Part shown: positions 16,670 through 26,286 of the stretch, piece by piece
How positions within the stretch are numbered: position 1 is the stretch's first letter
Layout: each line of letters starts with the position of its first letter
Assembly: GCA_038523965.1 (NCBI GenBank)
Contig: JBCBIX010000020.1
Location: 1-31,893 of the forward strand
Direction of reading: 5' to 3'
DNA length: 31,893 nucleotides
From: JAJRXG01 sp038523965
Lineage (GTDB): Bacteria; Bacteroidota; Bacteroidia; Chitinophagales; Saprospiraceae
Position numbers and translations under genes: made by a program
Notes under the pieces: model-generated
What the model was told of the DNA's origin: nothing
Databases searched by the model: none
The model's input: the letters and a program-made list of their open reading frames with translations, nothing else

Positions 16670-18094
16670 CTATACGGGAACAATCCGATAAATACGCCCA
16701 GGATCTTCGACTCCGATATAGATGTAGCCGTCTGACCCCTGTATAACACTGCGGAGGCGACCTACCTTAGGAAACAGACGCTCCTCGTCATTTGCATCAC
16801 TTCCAACACGATTCAGATTCAAATACTCATACTTCAACGAACCAGAGAGTAAATGACCCTGCCAATCAGGATAGAGATCGCTACTTACATAGGCTAAGCC
16901 GCATACACCTATAGCAGGGACCCAATAGTGGATCGGTTGCTCCATCCCTGGCGCTTCAGTCAATTCTGTAAACGTCGTTCCACTATAGTTGATACCATAG
17001 GAGATGACAGGCCAGCCATAGTTTACTTCAGGTCGGATGATATTGATTTCATCTCCGCCTCTCGGGCCATGCTCATTCTCATAGATAATATTGCGCTGAG
17101 CATCATAAGCCAGCCCTTGGGGATTACGATGGCCATAACTATAAATACTGGAAACAACACCAGACTGACCGACGAACGGGTTGTCCTCAGGGATACTACC
17201 ATCAGCATGCATGCGATGTATCTTTCCTGGATGTAGGCTCAGATCTTGTGGATTTACATCACGTTTCCCTCGGTCTCCGATGCTGACATAGAGATAGCCA
17301 TCATTATCCCAGATCATTCGACTACCGAAGTGATATCGAGTCGGATAGTAGGGTTTAGCGATCCAAATGTCTTCACCTTGAGTGATCTCTCCATCAGTCA
17401 CGATACCGGTATGGACGGCAGTTGTGACTTCATCAGCATTGGCCGGATTGGGCTTACTGTAGGTGAAATAGATTCGCTTGGTTGTTTCATAATCCTTCGC
17501 AAGAAGTACATCCATAAGACCTCCTTGGCCTATAGCCTTGATCTCTGGCAATCCAGATATGTCAACAACTGTCCCTTGATCATCCAACATGCGAAGCGCT
17601 CCACTACGATCGGTGTAATAATGATCACCATTGCTCGCTCTTGCCATACCCCATGGGATGTCTACTTGGTCGGTCACCATTTCTAATCGATACTGATGCG
17701 CTCCATATGTGAACACTTGGCTATCATCGAATGACTCCACAAAGGCATACTGGTCAACGTAAAGCTTAGCATCAACGATATACTGGGAGAGCGCCTCCAC
17801 TTCTTCTTCTGTAAAGGTTACTTCAAAGGCAGGCATACCATCGTTTACTAAACCCTCGACGATGACGCGATGTATACTTGCCTTATCACTGCCATGCACC
17901 CATGTCTTTCGATCCGCGAATGCACGCGCATCAGCACCGTGGCAGGACGCACAGTATTCTGCATAGTTTTCCTCTGGTGTTACGATCTCAGTCTCAGGTA
18001 AGTTGGTGGTGCCGTCTTGCAACGTAGACTCTTGGATCGTACAGAACATAAGTGCACTTGCGAGCAGGGCCATAAGGCCTATAGCGTTCATCAT
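16670..18094 (-). CDS. Cytochrome c / PQQ-type sugar dehydrogenase fusion
   Basis: An exported 474-residue protein with two modules. A signal-like hydrophobic leader is followed by a small cytochrome c domain: CASCH at residues 48-52 binds haem covalently, and M87 in DGMPAF is a likely axial ligand. From about residue 130 to the end is a glucose/sorbosone dehydrogenase-type beta-propeller, with VDIPWGMA, IYFTYSKPNP, SRMIWDNDGYLYVSIGDRG, YGHRNPQGLAYD, EHGPRGGDEIN and the closing GRIYRIVPV. Related soluble aldose dehydrogenases use PQQ, and the fused cytochrome would accept the electrons. The sugar substrate is unknown. The leader ends ALMFC, which does not fit a good lipobox, so periplasmic export is favoured over lipidation. 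No PQQ synthesis genes are in view. Confidence 0.88.
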   Translation of the reverse strand: MMNAIGLMALLASALMFCTIQESTLQDGTTNLPETEIVTPEENYAEYCASCHGADARAFADRKTWVHGSDKASIHRVIVEGLVNDGMPAFEVTFTEEEVEALSQYIVDAKLYVDQYAFVESFDDSQVFTYGAHQYRLEMVTDQVDIPWGMARASNGDHYYTDRSGALRMLDDQGTVVDISGLPEIKAIGQGGLMDVLLAKDYETTKRIYFTYSKPNPANADEVTTAVHTGIVTDGEITQGEDIWIAKPYYPTRYHFGSRMIWDNDGYLYVSIGDRGKRDVNPQDLSLHPGKIHRMHADGSIPEDNPFVGQSGVVSSIYSYGHRNPQGLAYDAQRNIIYENEHGPRGGDEINIIRPEVNYGWPVISYGINYSGTTFTELTEAPGMEQPIHYWVPAIGVCGLAYVSSDLYPDWQGHLLSGSLKYEYLNLNRVGSDANDEERLFPKVGRLRSVIQGSDGYIYIGVEDPGRIYRIVPV

Positions 18095-18256
18095 ATCGAC
18101 TATTTTGGTTGGTAAAAGTATTTCAATTCACTGTCTTCAGAGGGAATTGCTTAAAAGGCGCATTGCTGCGATTCGAGTACATTTACCCGAGTACAAATGG
18201 TTAAACAAGAACATCCTGATTAGCACTCTTGTTATGCCACCAAATCAAACTCAACT

Positions 18257-19108
18257 ATGGCGACTATCAATGTCAATCCGCGAAAAAACCCATTCGAAGG
18301 AAGTAATCTATCTCGGTACCTGATCATTGGATTCATCGGTTTCGTGTTGTTCATGATGATCACCAATACGACATTCATCACCATCGAACCAGGTTTCAAG
18401 GGAGTCAAATTCAAGCGTTTTGCTGGAGGTATCAACAAGGAAAAGATCTACTCCCAGGGCTTTCACGTGGTAATGCCATGGGATAAAATGATCCAATATG
18501 ATGTACGAACTAACGAGGGGTATGAGACCATGGATGTACTATCAAAAAATGGTCTTTCCATTACCGCAGAACTCTCCTACCGATATATGCCATCATCCAC
18601 TCAGATCGGATACCTACATGAGGAGATCGGTAAAGATTATGCGAATCGCATTCTAAAACCAGAAATACGCTCAGCAACAAGAGAAGTGATCGGAAAGTAC
18701 CTTCCAGAGGAGCTCTACTCGACCAAGAGAGAGGCTATACAGGACGAAATATTTCAAATGACAAGCGAGTCCGTAGAGGAGAAGTACATCACCTTAGACG
18801 CCATCCTGATCAGATCTGTACAACTACCTGACAAGCTAAAGGCGGCGATCGAGCAGAAATTAGAAGAGGAGCAGCAAGCATTCCAATACGAGTTCAGATT
18901 AGAAAAAGAACGTAAGGAAGCCGAACGAAAGATTATTGAGGCGCAGGCTAAAGCAGATGCAAATAGGATACTCAATGCTTCATTAAGCGATAAAATTCTG
19001 AAGGATAAAGGAATAGAAGCAACATTAGAATTAGCCGCTTCGCCGAATAGCAAGGTCGTTATCGTCGGTAGTGGTGAGAATGGACTACCACTCATACTGA
19101 ACAATTAG
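18257..19108 (+). CDS. Prohibitin-like SPFH/Band 7 membrane protein
   Basis: A 283-residue protein of the SPFH superfamily, prohibitin subgroup. A single membrane helix lies at residues about 20-37 (RYLIIGFIGFVLFMMI). The SPFH domain follows (about 40-200), with GFKGVKFKRFAGGI, QGFHVVMPWDKMIQYDVRTNE and LKPEIRSATREVIGKY. A charged coiled coil occupies about 195-245 (EEEQQAFQYEFRLEKERKEAE). Family members form large ring or cage assemblies in the membrane and often associate with proteases such as FtsH; no such partner is nearby. It heads a same-strand block, 17 nt before the DUF2851 gene. Confidence 0.9.
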   Translation: MATINVNPRKNPFEGSNLSRYLIIGFIGFVLFMMITNTTFITIEPGFKGVKFKRFAGGINKEKIYSQGFHVVMPWDKMIQYDVRTNEGYETMDVLSKNGLSITAELSYRYMPSSTQIGYLHEEIGKDYANRILKPEIRSATREVIGKYLPEELYSTKREAIQDEIFQMTSESVEEKYITLDAILIRSVQLPDKLKAAIEQKLEEEQQAFQYEFRLEKERKEAERKIIEAQAKADANRILNASLSDKILKDKGIEATLELAASPNSKVVIVGSGENGLPLILNN

Positions 19109-19125
19109 AATTCGGTAGCGAGACC

Positions 19126-20406
19126 ATGAAGGTTAAACTCAAAGAAGAACTGTTGCACTATCTGTGGCAGATGAAGAGGTTTGACCAAAATGATTTGAGA
19201 ACAACATCAGGATTGGAGCTTTCTATCCAGGCCTTTGGTCAATTGAATCATGATGCGGGCCCAGATTTCAACAATGGACGCATTTTAGTAGATGGTACTT
19301 CCTGGGTGGGCCATATCGAGATGCATCTGTTGTCCTCTGATTGGTATCGACATCGACATCATGATGACCCAGCATATGACAATGTGGTTCTACATGTAGT
19401 CTATCATCATGATCGTGAGATTATCAGGCGAGACGGTACGACCATCCCCTGTCTGGAATTAGAATCTCGGATCGACCAGCACACCTTAGATCAATATCAG
19501 TCTCTCCTCAGCACTCGTAATTGGGTTCCCTGTGAGAAACACCTCTCGACAGTTTCCGAACTGACAAAACGATCAACACTCGACCGCATGCTCGCCGAGC
19601 GCTTAGCGCAAAAGGCTCAACTTCTGGCTACCGAGTTAGAACAGCTGAATGGAGACCTGGCCACGCTCATCTACCAGAGGTTTGCCTACTCGCTTGGATT
19701 GACAGTGAATGCTTCAGCTATGCAACGATTGGCAAGATGTATCCCATACCGAATTCTTGCAAAGCATCGAGACGATTTATTTCAGCTGGAGTCTTTGCTT
19801 TTTGGAACATCTGGGTTGATCCCTTCAACTCACCAGGATGACTATGTGAATGCGCTACGTCGCGAGTTTGCCATTCTTAGATCTAAATACGAATTAGAAT
19901 CACTTCAGGCTGTAGAATGGAAGTATTTCAAACTTCGTCCAGCTGCGTTTCCGACGATTAGAATTGCTCAATTAGCAAAGTTGATACATCAGATCCCACG
20001 TCTGGATGACCTATTAATTCAAGGTAGTGTTAGCGAAATTCACACTCAAATGGCCGTGAAGGCCGAAGGATTCTGGAAGTATCACTACACCTGGGACACT
20101 GCCTCATCACCTCGCGCCAAGACACTCGGAAAGAGTAAGCGTGAAGTCATCATCATCAATACTGTGGCGCCAATCCTCTGGCTAATTGGTGAAACAAAGT
20201 CCGAGCAACGATCTAAGGACAAAGCCATACACCTCTTAGAATCTGTAAAGGGTGAAAAAAATCACATCACCAACAAATGGGCTGCTCTTGGTATGCCAAA
20301 CGAATCAGCAATGGATTCACAAGGCTTAGTCCATCTCAAAAAGCAGTTTTGCAATCAGAGCAAGTGTCTCGCCTGCCCGGTTGGGGTGAACATCATGTCA
20401 CAATGA
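19126..20406 (+). CDS. DUF2851 family protein
   Basis: A 426-residue protein of a family found mainly in Bacteroidota, with no established function. It opens with EELLHYLWQMKRFD, then the conserved NHDAGPDFNNGRI and GHIEMHLLSSDWYRHRHH segments, the latter rich in histidine and acidic residues that could bind metal. The C-terminus carries a cysteine set, CNQSKCLACPVG, also typical of the family and suggestive of a metal site. There is no signal peptide, so it is cytoplasmic. Its TGA overlaps the lpxK ATG (ATGA at 20403-20406), indicating translational coupling. Confidence 0.88.
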   Translation: MKVKLKEELLHYLWQMKRFDQNDLRTTSGLELSIQAFGQLNHDAGPDFNNGRILVDGTSWVGHIEMHLLSSDWYRHRHHDDPAYDNVVLHVVYHHDREIIRRDGTTIPCLELESRIDQHTLDQYQSLLSTRNWVPCEKHLSTVSELTKRSTLDRMLAERLAQKAQLLATELEQLNGDLATLIYQRFAYSLGLTVNASAMQRLARCIPYRILAKHRDDLFQLESLLFGTSGLIPSTHQDDYVNALRREFAILRSKYELESLQAVEWKYFKLRPAAFPTIRIAQLAKLIHQIPRLDDLLIQGSVSEIHTQMAVKAEGFWKYHYTWDTASSPRAKTLGKSKREVIIINTVAPILWLIGETKSEQRSKDKAIHLLESVKGEKNHITNKWAALGMPNESAMDSQGLVHLKKQFCNQSKCLACPVGVNIMSQ

Positions 20407-21479
20407 CAGGAGCTGGATTACGAGAGCTACTTTTTAAAGTATTACTTTCTCCAATAGCCATTTTTTATGGCCTTGGAATTACGGTTCGTAACCAACTTTA
20501 TGATCAGGGGATTCTAAAATCGACAAGATTCAGTGTACCGGTAATCGGGATTGGCAACCTCACCGTGGGAGGAGCAGGTAAAACACCTCATGTCGAATAT
20601 CTCATTCGCCTATTATCCCCTTATCTCGAGATGGCTACTCTAAGCAGAGGGTACAAACGAAAAACACGTGGCTTCAGAATCATTCGAAGATCCGATGATG
20701 CCCTCACTGCTGGAGATGAACCTTTGCAATATTTCCTCAAATACAAACAAGTCAAAGTAGCCGTATCAGAAAGTCGCTCGCTTGGGATACCTCTGCTCAT
20801 GGACCAATACCCACAGACGCAAGTCATTCTACTGGATGACAGCTATCAACACAGGTCAGTAACACCTGCCATTAATATCCTACTCACCGAATACAGCAAC
20901 CCCTATTCTTCAGACCAATTGCTGCCAGTAGGCCGCCTGAGAGAATGGAAGTCTGCTGCAGACCGGGCGGATATCGTCATTGTAACCAAGTGCCCAGATG
21001 ATGTTGGTGAGGCAGAGATGTCGAGAATGTCATCTGACCTCCAATTAGAAAATCATCAGCAACTATATTTTTCTAAATACATCTATGGTAGCGTCTACCA
21101 CCTGTTAAAAGGAGTTAGAGGTCAGCTTTCTAACTACGATGAAATTATCCTCATCACGGCCATCGCCAATGAAAGCTATCTTCTGGATTATGTAAGACAA
21201 CACTGTGATCAAGTCTATCCTATGTCTTACGAAGATCATCACATCTTCTCGGCGCACGACCTCTCCGTACTCGGACATCAATACAGGGAACTAAGTAGCG
21301 AGCGCAAGTGCATAATCACTACAGAGAAAGATGCAACTCGTCTGTTCTTACATAAAGATTTTATAAACGATAAGGATCTGCCGATTTATATTTTACCGAT
21401 TACCGTGGAGTTTTTAGGAGATAAAGGAGTCTCCTTCAATACAGATGTTCGTGATAGACTCTTAGCATTCCAATCCTAA
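20403..21479 (+). CDS. lpxK: Tetraacyldisaccharide 4'-kinase
   Basis: Phosphorylates the lipid A disaccharide at the 4' position, a late step of lipid A synthesis at the inner membrane. With the start at 20403 it has 358 residues. The Walker A-like loop GNLTVGGAGKTP is at residues 51-62, an N-terminal hydrophobic stretch (FKVLLSPIAIFYGLGI) fits membrane association, and LLDDSYQHRSVTPAINILLTE is a family segment. An upstream in-frame ATG at 20277 adds 42 residues lying within the DUF2851 coding sequence and is rejected in favour of the ATGA overlap. Its presence implies an outer membrane with lipid A. Confidence 0.94.
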   Translation: MTGAGLRELLFKVLLSPIAIFYGLGITVRNQLYDQGILKSTRFSVPVIGIGNLTVGGAGKTPHVEYLIRLLSPYLEMATLSRGYKRKTRGFRIIRRSDDALTAGDEPLQYFLKYKQVKVAVSESRSLGIPLLMDQYPQTQVILLDDSYQHRSVTPAINILLTEYSNPYSSDQLLPVGRLREWKSAADRADIVIVTKCPDDVGEAEMSRMSSDLQLENHQQLYFSKYIYGSVYHLLKGVRGQLSNYDEIILITAIANESYLLDYVRQHCDQVYPMSYEDHHIFSAHDLSVLGHQYRELSSERKCIITTEKDATRLFLHKDFINDKDLPIYILPITVEFLGDKGVSFNTDVRDRLLAFQS

Positions 21480-21619
21480 TTCTGTTTTCAAAACGTAGTC
21501 TCTTACAACCACACAGATGAGTGCAGAAGTGGTTCGAGATAACATATGTGAAAAATTCATATGAGAAAAAATTAGATGTATTACATTATTTCTATCTTCG
21601 TCCAGTCTTAGAGAGAGTT

Positions 21620-22573
21620 GTGCCCAGTAAAAAGTTCCATGGTAATGGTAAATTGATGCTCTTCGGGGAGTATGCCGTCCTTGACGGTGCGCGATCATTA
21701 GCGATCCCAACGAAGCGTGGCCAGTCGATGGAAGTCAAGCCACATCGTGGATCTGACTTGATCTGGGAATGCTATGATCACAATGGCGAGTTATGGTTCG
21801 AGGCACAAATCTCACTCTATGACTTCTCCTCGATCAGAACTTCAGATGAGGCAACATCCAAGCATATCCAAAAGCTACTTAAGGGTGCTGTCAGATACAA
21901 CACGGAATTCCTCAATAATTGGAATGGCTTCAAAGTAATCCATCGCTTGGACTTCCCTCGTAATTGGGGCCTCGGCAGTAGCTCCACAGTGATCTACAAT
22001 CTGGCATCTTGGGCAGATGTGAACCCATTTCACCTTCACTTCTTCACTTCTAACGGCAGTGGTTATGATATTGCCTGTGCGGGAGCGGAAGGTCCGTTAG
22101 TGTATCAGGTCACTGATGATGAATTGAGCTATACCGAGATTGATTTCGCACCACATTTCATCGATAACCTCTACTTCATCCATCTGGGCAAGAAACAGAG
22201 TAGTCCAGAGGGAATCAAGCATTTCATGAAGAGCGCCAAAGGACGCAAATCATTGGCCAACAAGATCACAGCCCTCACTGATAGGGCTATCCAAGCCACA
22301 AAACTCGACGAGTTTCAGGCGATTATGGATGAGCATGAAGAGTTACTCTCAGGAGCTTTACAGATGCCAACTGTAAAGAGTCAATACTTCAACGATTTCG
22401 AGGGGTCCATCAAGTCATTGGGTGCCTGGGGCGGAGATTTTATAATGGCCGCCACTACCATGACATCCGCCGAGGTCATCTCTTATTTCAGAGATTTGGA
22501 TTACTCCGATATCTACAGTTATAACGAGATGTCACTTGCAGCAGCACCGGCCACGGCTGCCGTCCGGGCGTAA
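21620..22573 (+). CDS. GYDIA-type GHMP kinase (mevalonate pathway), GTG start
   Basis: A GHMP-superfamily kinase of 317 residues from the GTG at 21620. The N-terminus KKFHGNGKLMLFGEYAVLDG is followed by the phosphate loop GLGSSST at about 117-123 and by GYDIA at 148-152, the signature naming this Bacteroidota group. Relatives phosphorylate mevalonate or its derivatives; the exact substrate here is not proven. The upstream in-frame GTG at 21521 would add 33 poorly convincing residues; GAGAGAG just before 21620 could serve as a ribosome site and matches where relatives start. The 140-nt gap after lpxK contains nothing else recognisable. It supports a mevalonate route together with idi2 and HMG-CoA reductase 7 kb away. 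Confidence 0.88.
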   Translation: MPSKKFHGNGKLMLFGEYAVLDGARSLAIPTKRGQSMEVKPHRGSDLIWECYDHNGELWFEAQISLYDFSSIRTSDEATSKHIQKLLKGAVRYNTEFLNNWNGFKVIHRLDFPRNWGLGSSSTVIYNLASWADVNPFHLHFFTSNGSGYDIACAGAEGPLVYQVTDDELSYTEIDFAPHFIDNLYFIHLGKKQSSPEGIKHFMKSAKGRKSLANKITALTDRAIQATKLDEFQAIMDEHEELLSGALQMPTVKSQYFNDFEGSIKSLGAWGGDFIMAATTMTSAEVISYFRDLDYSDIYSYNEMSLAAAPATAAVRA

Positions 22574-22649
22574 TGTCGTCACCTTCTACCTATCAAGGTT
22601 AATACCCTAATGAGTCTTCATATATTCGAAGGCTCCAACTTATACTTCC

Positions 22650-25600
22650 ATGCCAGACTTCTGTCATCTACACTGTCATACACACTATTCACTTCTCGAC
22701 GGAGCCTCTGACATCGGCCGACTCTTTGATAAGGCTCAGGCCAATGACATGAAAGGTCTCGCGCTAACGGATCATGGAAACATGTTCGGCGCATTTCACT
22801 TCGTAAATGAGGCTACCAAGCGCAACATGAAAGGCATCGTGGGATGCGAATTTTACCTCGTTGAGGATAGACATGTTAAGAGCTTTTCAAAAGCAGCAGG
22901 ACAGCGAGATATCCGATATCATCAGCTCTTACTCGCCAAAAATCAAGTCGGCTATCAAAACCTATCCAAGCTATGTTCGATAGGATTCATAGAAGGGTAT
23001 TACAGCAAGTATCCACGGATCGATAAGGAGATACTTGGCCAATACACTGAAGGACTGATCGCTACCAGCTGCTGTTTAGCCGCAGAAGTACCACGTGCTA
23101 TTATGGCTGGTGATCTTGAGCTGGCGGAAAAGAGACTTCAGTGGTGGGTAGATCGATTTGGCGAAGACTACTATATCGAGATTATGAGACATAAGGGTCT
23201 CGATAAACTCGATAACGCTGCTATTAGTCAGGAACATGTTAATCAGGAGTTGCTCCGCTTAGCAGATAAGTATCAACTGAAGGTCGTCTGTACCAATGAT
23301 GCACACTATGTCGAAGAAGAAGATTGGAAGCCACATGACGTCATCTTGTGCGTAAATACGGGTAAGAAAATAGACGACATCGATCGGTTCAAGTTTTCAA
23401 GCTCTGACTACTATTTCAAGACGAAAGAGGAGATGGCGGCCCTGTTCCAGGATATTCCAGTAGCCTTGGATAATACCATGGAAGTCTTTGATAAGATCGA
23501 AATGCCCAAACTGGCGAGGGATATCCTCTTGCCCAATTTTCCACTGCCAGAGGGCTTTAAAAACCAACCGGACTACTTACGCCATCTGGTATATGAGGGC
23601 GCTAAGCGTATTTATGGCGAGCTCTCTGCTGTTGTCAAAGATCGGTTGGACCTGGAGTTAGGTATCATCAAGGACATGGGGTTTGATGGCTACTTCTTAA
23701 TCGTACAAGACTTCATAGCCGCCGCACGAGAATTGGGCGTTGCAGTTGGTCCAGGACGCGGATCAGCCGCAGGATCGGCAGTGGCATATTGTCTGAAGAT
23801 CACTAATGTGGATCCGATCAAATACAATCTGCTATTCGAGAGATTCCTTAATCCTGAGCGAATCTCAATGCCAGATATAGACATCGACTTTGATGATGAG
23901 GGACGACAGCGAGTCATCGATTGGGTAGTCGATAAATACGGCAAGAACCAAGTAGCACAGATCATCACATTTGGAACGATGGCTGCCAAGTCATCGATCC
24001 GCGATGTCGGTCGAGTACTTTCTTATCCACTGAGCGAGACAGACAAAATTGCAAAGTTGGTGCCCTCGCGTCCCGGCACTAAATTGAAAAAGATCTTTGG
24101 TAAGACTGATAAGGAGCTTAAATCAGACTGGAACGGAGATGACTATTCTAATGTCAAAGATCTTATCGCCGTAAGAGATGCAGAAGGACCCGCAGGAGAG
24201 GTAGTCGACCTTGCGCTGCGTGTAGAGGGTACAGTTCGGAACACTGGTATACATGCTGCAGGTCTAATCATCGCACCTGATGACATTACCAAGTACATTC
24301 CTGTAAGTACATCTAAGGACTCGGATCTATTAATTACCCAGTTTGATGGAAGTGTGGTCGAGGATGCGGGTATGCTTAAGATGGATTTTTTGGGTCTAAA
24401 GACACTGTCCATCATCAAGGATGCTATCGAAAACATCGTGCTGCGCTATGGTGAATCATCGCGAATCGATCCTGATGAGATTCCTCTCGATGATGAGAAG
24501 ACCTACGAGCTTTTTCAGCGGGGAGACATGATCGGTATCTTCCAGTTCGAGTCCGAGGGAATGCGCAAGTTCTTGAAGGAGCTCAAGCCCACGAGTATCG
24601 AGGACCTCATCGCCATGAATGCTCTCTATCGTCCAGGCCCCATGGATAATATTCCCTCCTTCATCGCGCGAAAGCATGGTAAGGAGGAGACCATCTATCC
24701 TCATGAGTGGCTCAAGGATATCCTGGAACCCACCTACGGCATTATGGTGTACCAGGAGCAGATCATGCAGACCGCACAGATCATGGCTGATTACACGCTC
24801 GGCAAAGCAGATATGCTACGTCGCGCCATGGGTAAGAAGAAGCTCAAAGAGATGGAGCGACATCGCGTCATCTTCACTGAAGGTGCCTCGGCCAAAGGTG
24901 TTGATCCCAAAAAGTCTGAAGAGATCTTCACCACGATGGCCAAGTTTGCCAGTTATGGATTTAATAGATCACATGCGGCTGCCTATTCTATAGTCGCCTT
25001 CCAAACAGCCTACCTCAAAACACATTATCCGGCCGAATTCATGGCCTCAGTCTTAACGCACAACAAGAGTGACATCACCAAGCTCAACTTCTTCCTGCGA
25101 GAGTCGAAACGCATGGGGATCCAAGTGTTAGGACCCGATGTCAATGAGTCGATGGTCAACTTTACAGTGAATCAAGAGGGTGCGATTCGCTTTGGATTGT
25201 CTGCGATCAAGGGGGTTGGTGAAGGGCCGGTCGAGGAAATCATCAAAGTTCGTCAGGAGTCCGGCTCATTCGAAAGTATCTGGGACATGACGAAAAGGAT
25301 AAGTCTCAGATCTGTCAATAAGAAGTGTGTCGAAAGTCTGGCTAACAGTGGCGCACTTGACGCCTTTAACGAAGGTAATCGAGCGCAATACTTCGCAGCC
25401 ACACCTCAATATGACTCTGTAATCGAACACGCGATTCGGTTTGGCAATAGCTTCCAGCGTCAGCAAGAGTCCATGAGCAATTCGCTTTTTGGCGATATGA
25501 CGAAGGAGATTCTACCAGATCCCAAAATGCCAGTCGTTCCCAAATGGAATAAATTGGAAATGCTCAACCGTGAGAAAGATGTAACAGGCATCTTCATCAG

Positions 25601-26177
25601 TGGTCATCCGCTTGATGATTATCACATGGAGCTCAATCATTTTGTTGACTTGCCACTGGATCGAGCCGAAGAACGCCGAGAAGTCACCATGCGCTTGGCT
25701 GGACTGGTTACAGATACATACCATGGCACCACATCCAAGGGTTTAGGCTATGCCAAATTCACCCTTCAGGATTATCGTGGATCGATGCAGTTCAGCCTCT
25801 ACAACGAACAGTACAATAGCTTCCAGGCGCTGATCAGACCAGGAGAAGTCCTATTTGTAGAGGGTATCTACAGTCGAGGTTACAATAACGACAACTACTT
25901 CTTTCGTGTGAAAGACGTGCGCATGTTAGACACCGTTGGAAAAGCGCTAACCAAATCGATCACGATCCAGGTGCCCATAGAGCAAATTACTGATGACATG
26001 ATCTCAGAGCTCAAAATTTTGAAAGGAAAAGAAGGGCCACACAAGTTTAAGATGCTCGTTGTCGATCAAGAAAATGATGTCAAATTAGAATTGGTATCGA
26101 CGCAAAAAACAGTGAATGTAGATTCAGCTATGATCGATCATTTGTCTCGACTTGGTTTATCATATCGTCTCAATTGA
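22650..26177 (+). CDS. dnaE: DNA polymerase III subunit alpha
   Basis: Catalytic subunit of the replicative polymerase, 1175 residues. It begins with a PHP domain: HLHCHTHYSLLDGA (6-19) and LTDHGN (39-44) carry metal-binding-type histidines and aspartates. The family C palm follows, with GPGRGSAAGSAVAYCL and PDIDIDFDDEGR, in which D409 and D411 are catalytic aspartates. Further on are NALYRPGPMDNIP, the MVYQEQIMQ and FNRSHAAAYS segments, a helix-hairpin-helix motif (GLSAIKGVGEGPVEEII) near 845, and an OB fold at about 1010-1090. No exonuclease insertion is present, so it is DnaE type and not PolC. It stands 76 nt after the GYDIA kinase. Confidence 0.98.
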   Translation: MPDFCHLHCHTHYSLLDGASDIGRLFDKAQANDMKGLALTDHGNMFGAFHFVNEATKRNMKGIVGCEFYLVEDRHVKSFSKAAGQRDIRYHQLLLAKNQVGYQNLSKLCSIGFIEGYYSKYPRIDKEILGQYTEGLIATSCCLAAEVPRAIMAGDLELAEKRLQWWVDRFGEDYYIEIMRHKGLDKLDNAAISQEHVNQELLRLADKYQLKVVCTNDAHYVEEEDWKPHDVILCVNTGKKIDDIDRFKFSSSDYYFKTKEEMAALFQDIPVALDNTMEVFDKIEMPKLARDILLPNFPLPEGFKNQPDYLRHLVYEGAKRIYGELSAVVKDRLDLELGIIKDMGFDGYFLIVQDFIAAARELGVAVGPGRGSAAGSAVAYCLKITNVDPIKYNLLFERFLNPERISMPDIDIDFDDEGRQRVIDWVVDKYGKNQVAQIITFGTMAAKSSIRDVGRVLSYPLSETDKIAKLVPSRPGTKLKKIFGKTDKELKSDWNGDDYSNVKDLIAVRDAEGPAGEVVDLALRVEGTVRNTGIHAAGLIIAPDDITKYIPVSTSKDSDLLITQFDGSVVEDAGMLKMDFLGLKTLSIIKDAIENIVLRYGESSRIDPDEIPLDDEKTYELFQRGDMIGIFQFESEGMRKFLKELKPTSIEDLIAMNALYRPGPMDNIPSFIARKHGKEETIYPHEWLKDILEPTYGIMVYQEQIMQTAQIMADYTLGKADMLRRAMGKKKLKEMERHRVIFTEGASAKGVDPKKSEEIFTTMAKFASYGFNRSHAAAYSIVAFQTAYLKTHYPAEFMASVLTHNKSDITKLNFFLRESKRMGIQVLGPDVNESMVNFTVNQEGAIRFGLSAIKGVGEGPVEEIIKVRQESGSFESIWDMTKRISLRSVNKKCVESLANSGALDAFNEGNRAQYFAATPQYDSVIEHAIRFGNSFQRQQESMSNSLFGDMTKEILPDPKMPVVPKWNKLEMLNREKDVTGIFISGHPLDDYHMELNHFVDLPLDRAEERREVTMRLAGLVTDTYHGTTSKGLGYAKFTLQDYRGSMQFSLYNEQYNSFQALIRPGEVLFVEGIYSRGYNNDNYFFRVKDVRMLDTVGKALTKSITIQVPIEQITDDMISELKILKGKEGPHKFKMLVVDQENDVKLELVSTQKTVNVDSAMIDHLSRLGLSYRLN

Positions 26178-26215
26178 TGTCGTCAAAGCCTGAATCCCAG
26201 ACATGAGAAGAGGCG

Positions 26216-26239
26216 TAACAATTGTTAAGGATATCCTTA
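26216..26239. other. Two adjacent perfect palindromes downstream of dnaE
   Basis: TAACAATTGTTA (26216-26227) and TAAGGATATCCTTA (26226-26239) are both perfect self-complementary sequences and share two bases. They lie 38 nt past the dnaE stop and about 50 nt before the next gene. They could be protein-binding sites for dimers. The lack of a T-run makes a terminator unlikely. Confidence 0.35.
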
Positions 26240-26286
26240 GGCGAGATCATCATCAACGAATAGCGTAAAAACTGCGTTACTGAGGC

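Noticed and set aside
18095..18256. Possible tRNA or small RNA before the prohibitin-like gene
   Set aside because: GATTCGAG resembles a T-loop, but no acceptor stem or cloverleaf can be drawn around it.
20277..21479. lpxK starting at 20277
   Set aside because: It would overlap the DUF2851 gene by 130 bp; the ATGA overlap at 20403 gives the normal LpxK N-terminus.
21521..22573. GHMP kinase starting at the GTG at 21521
   Set aside because: The 33 extra residues have no family character; the GTG at 21620, behind GAGAGAG, starts right before the conserved FHGNGK segment.
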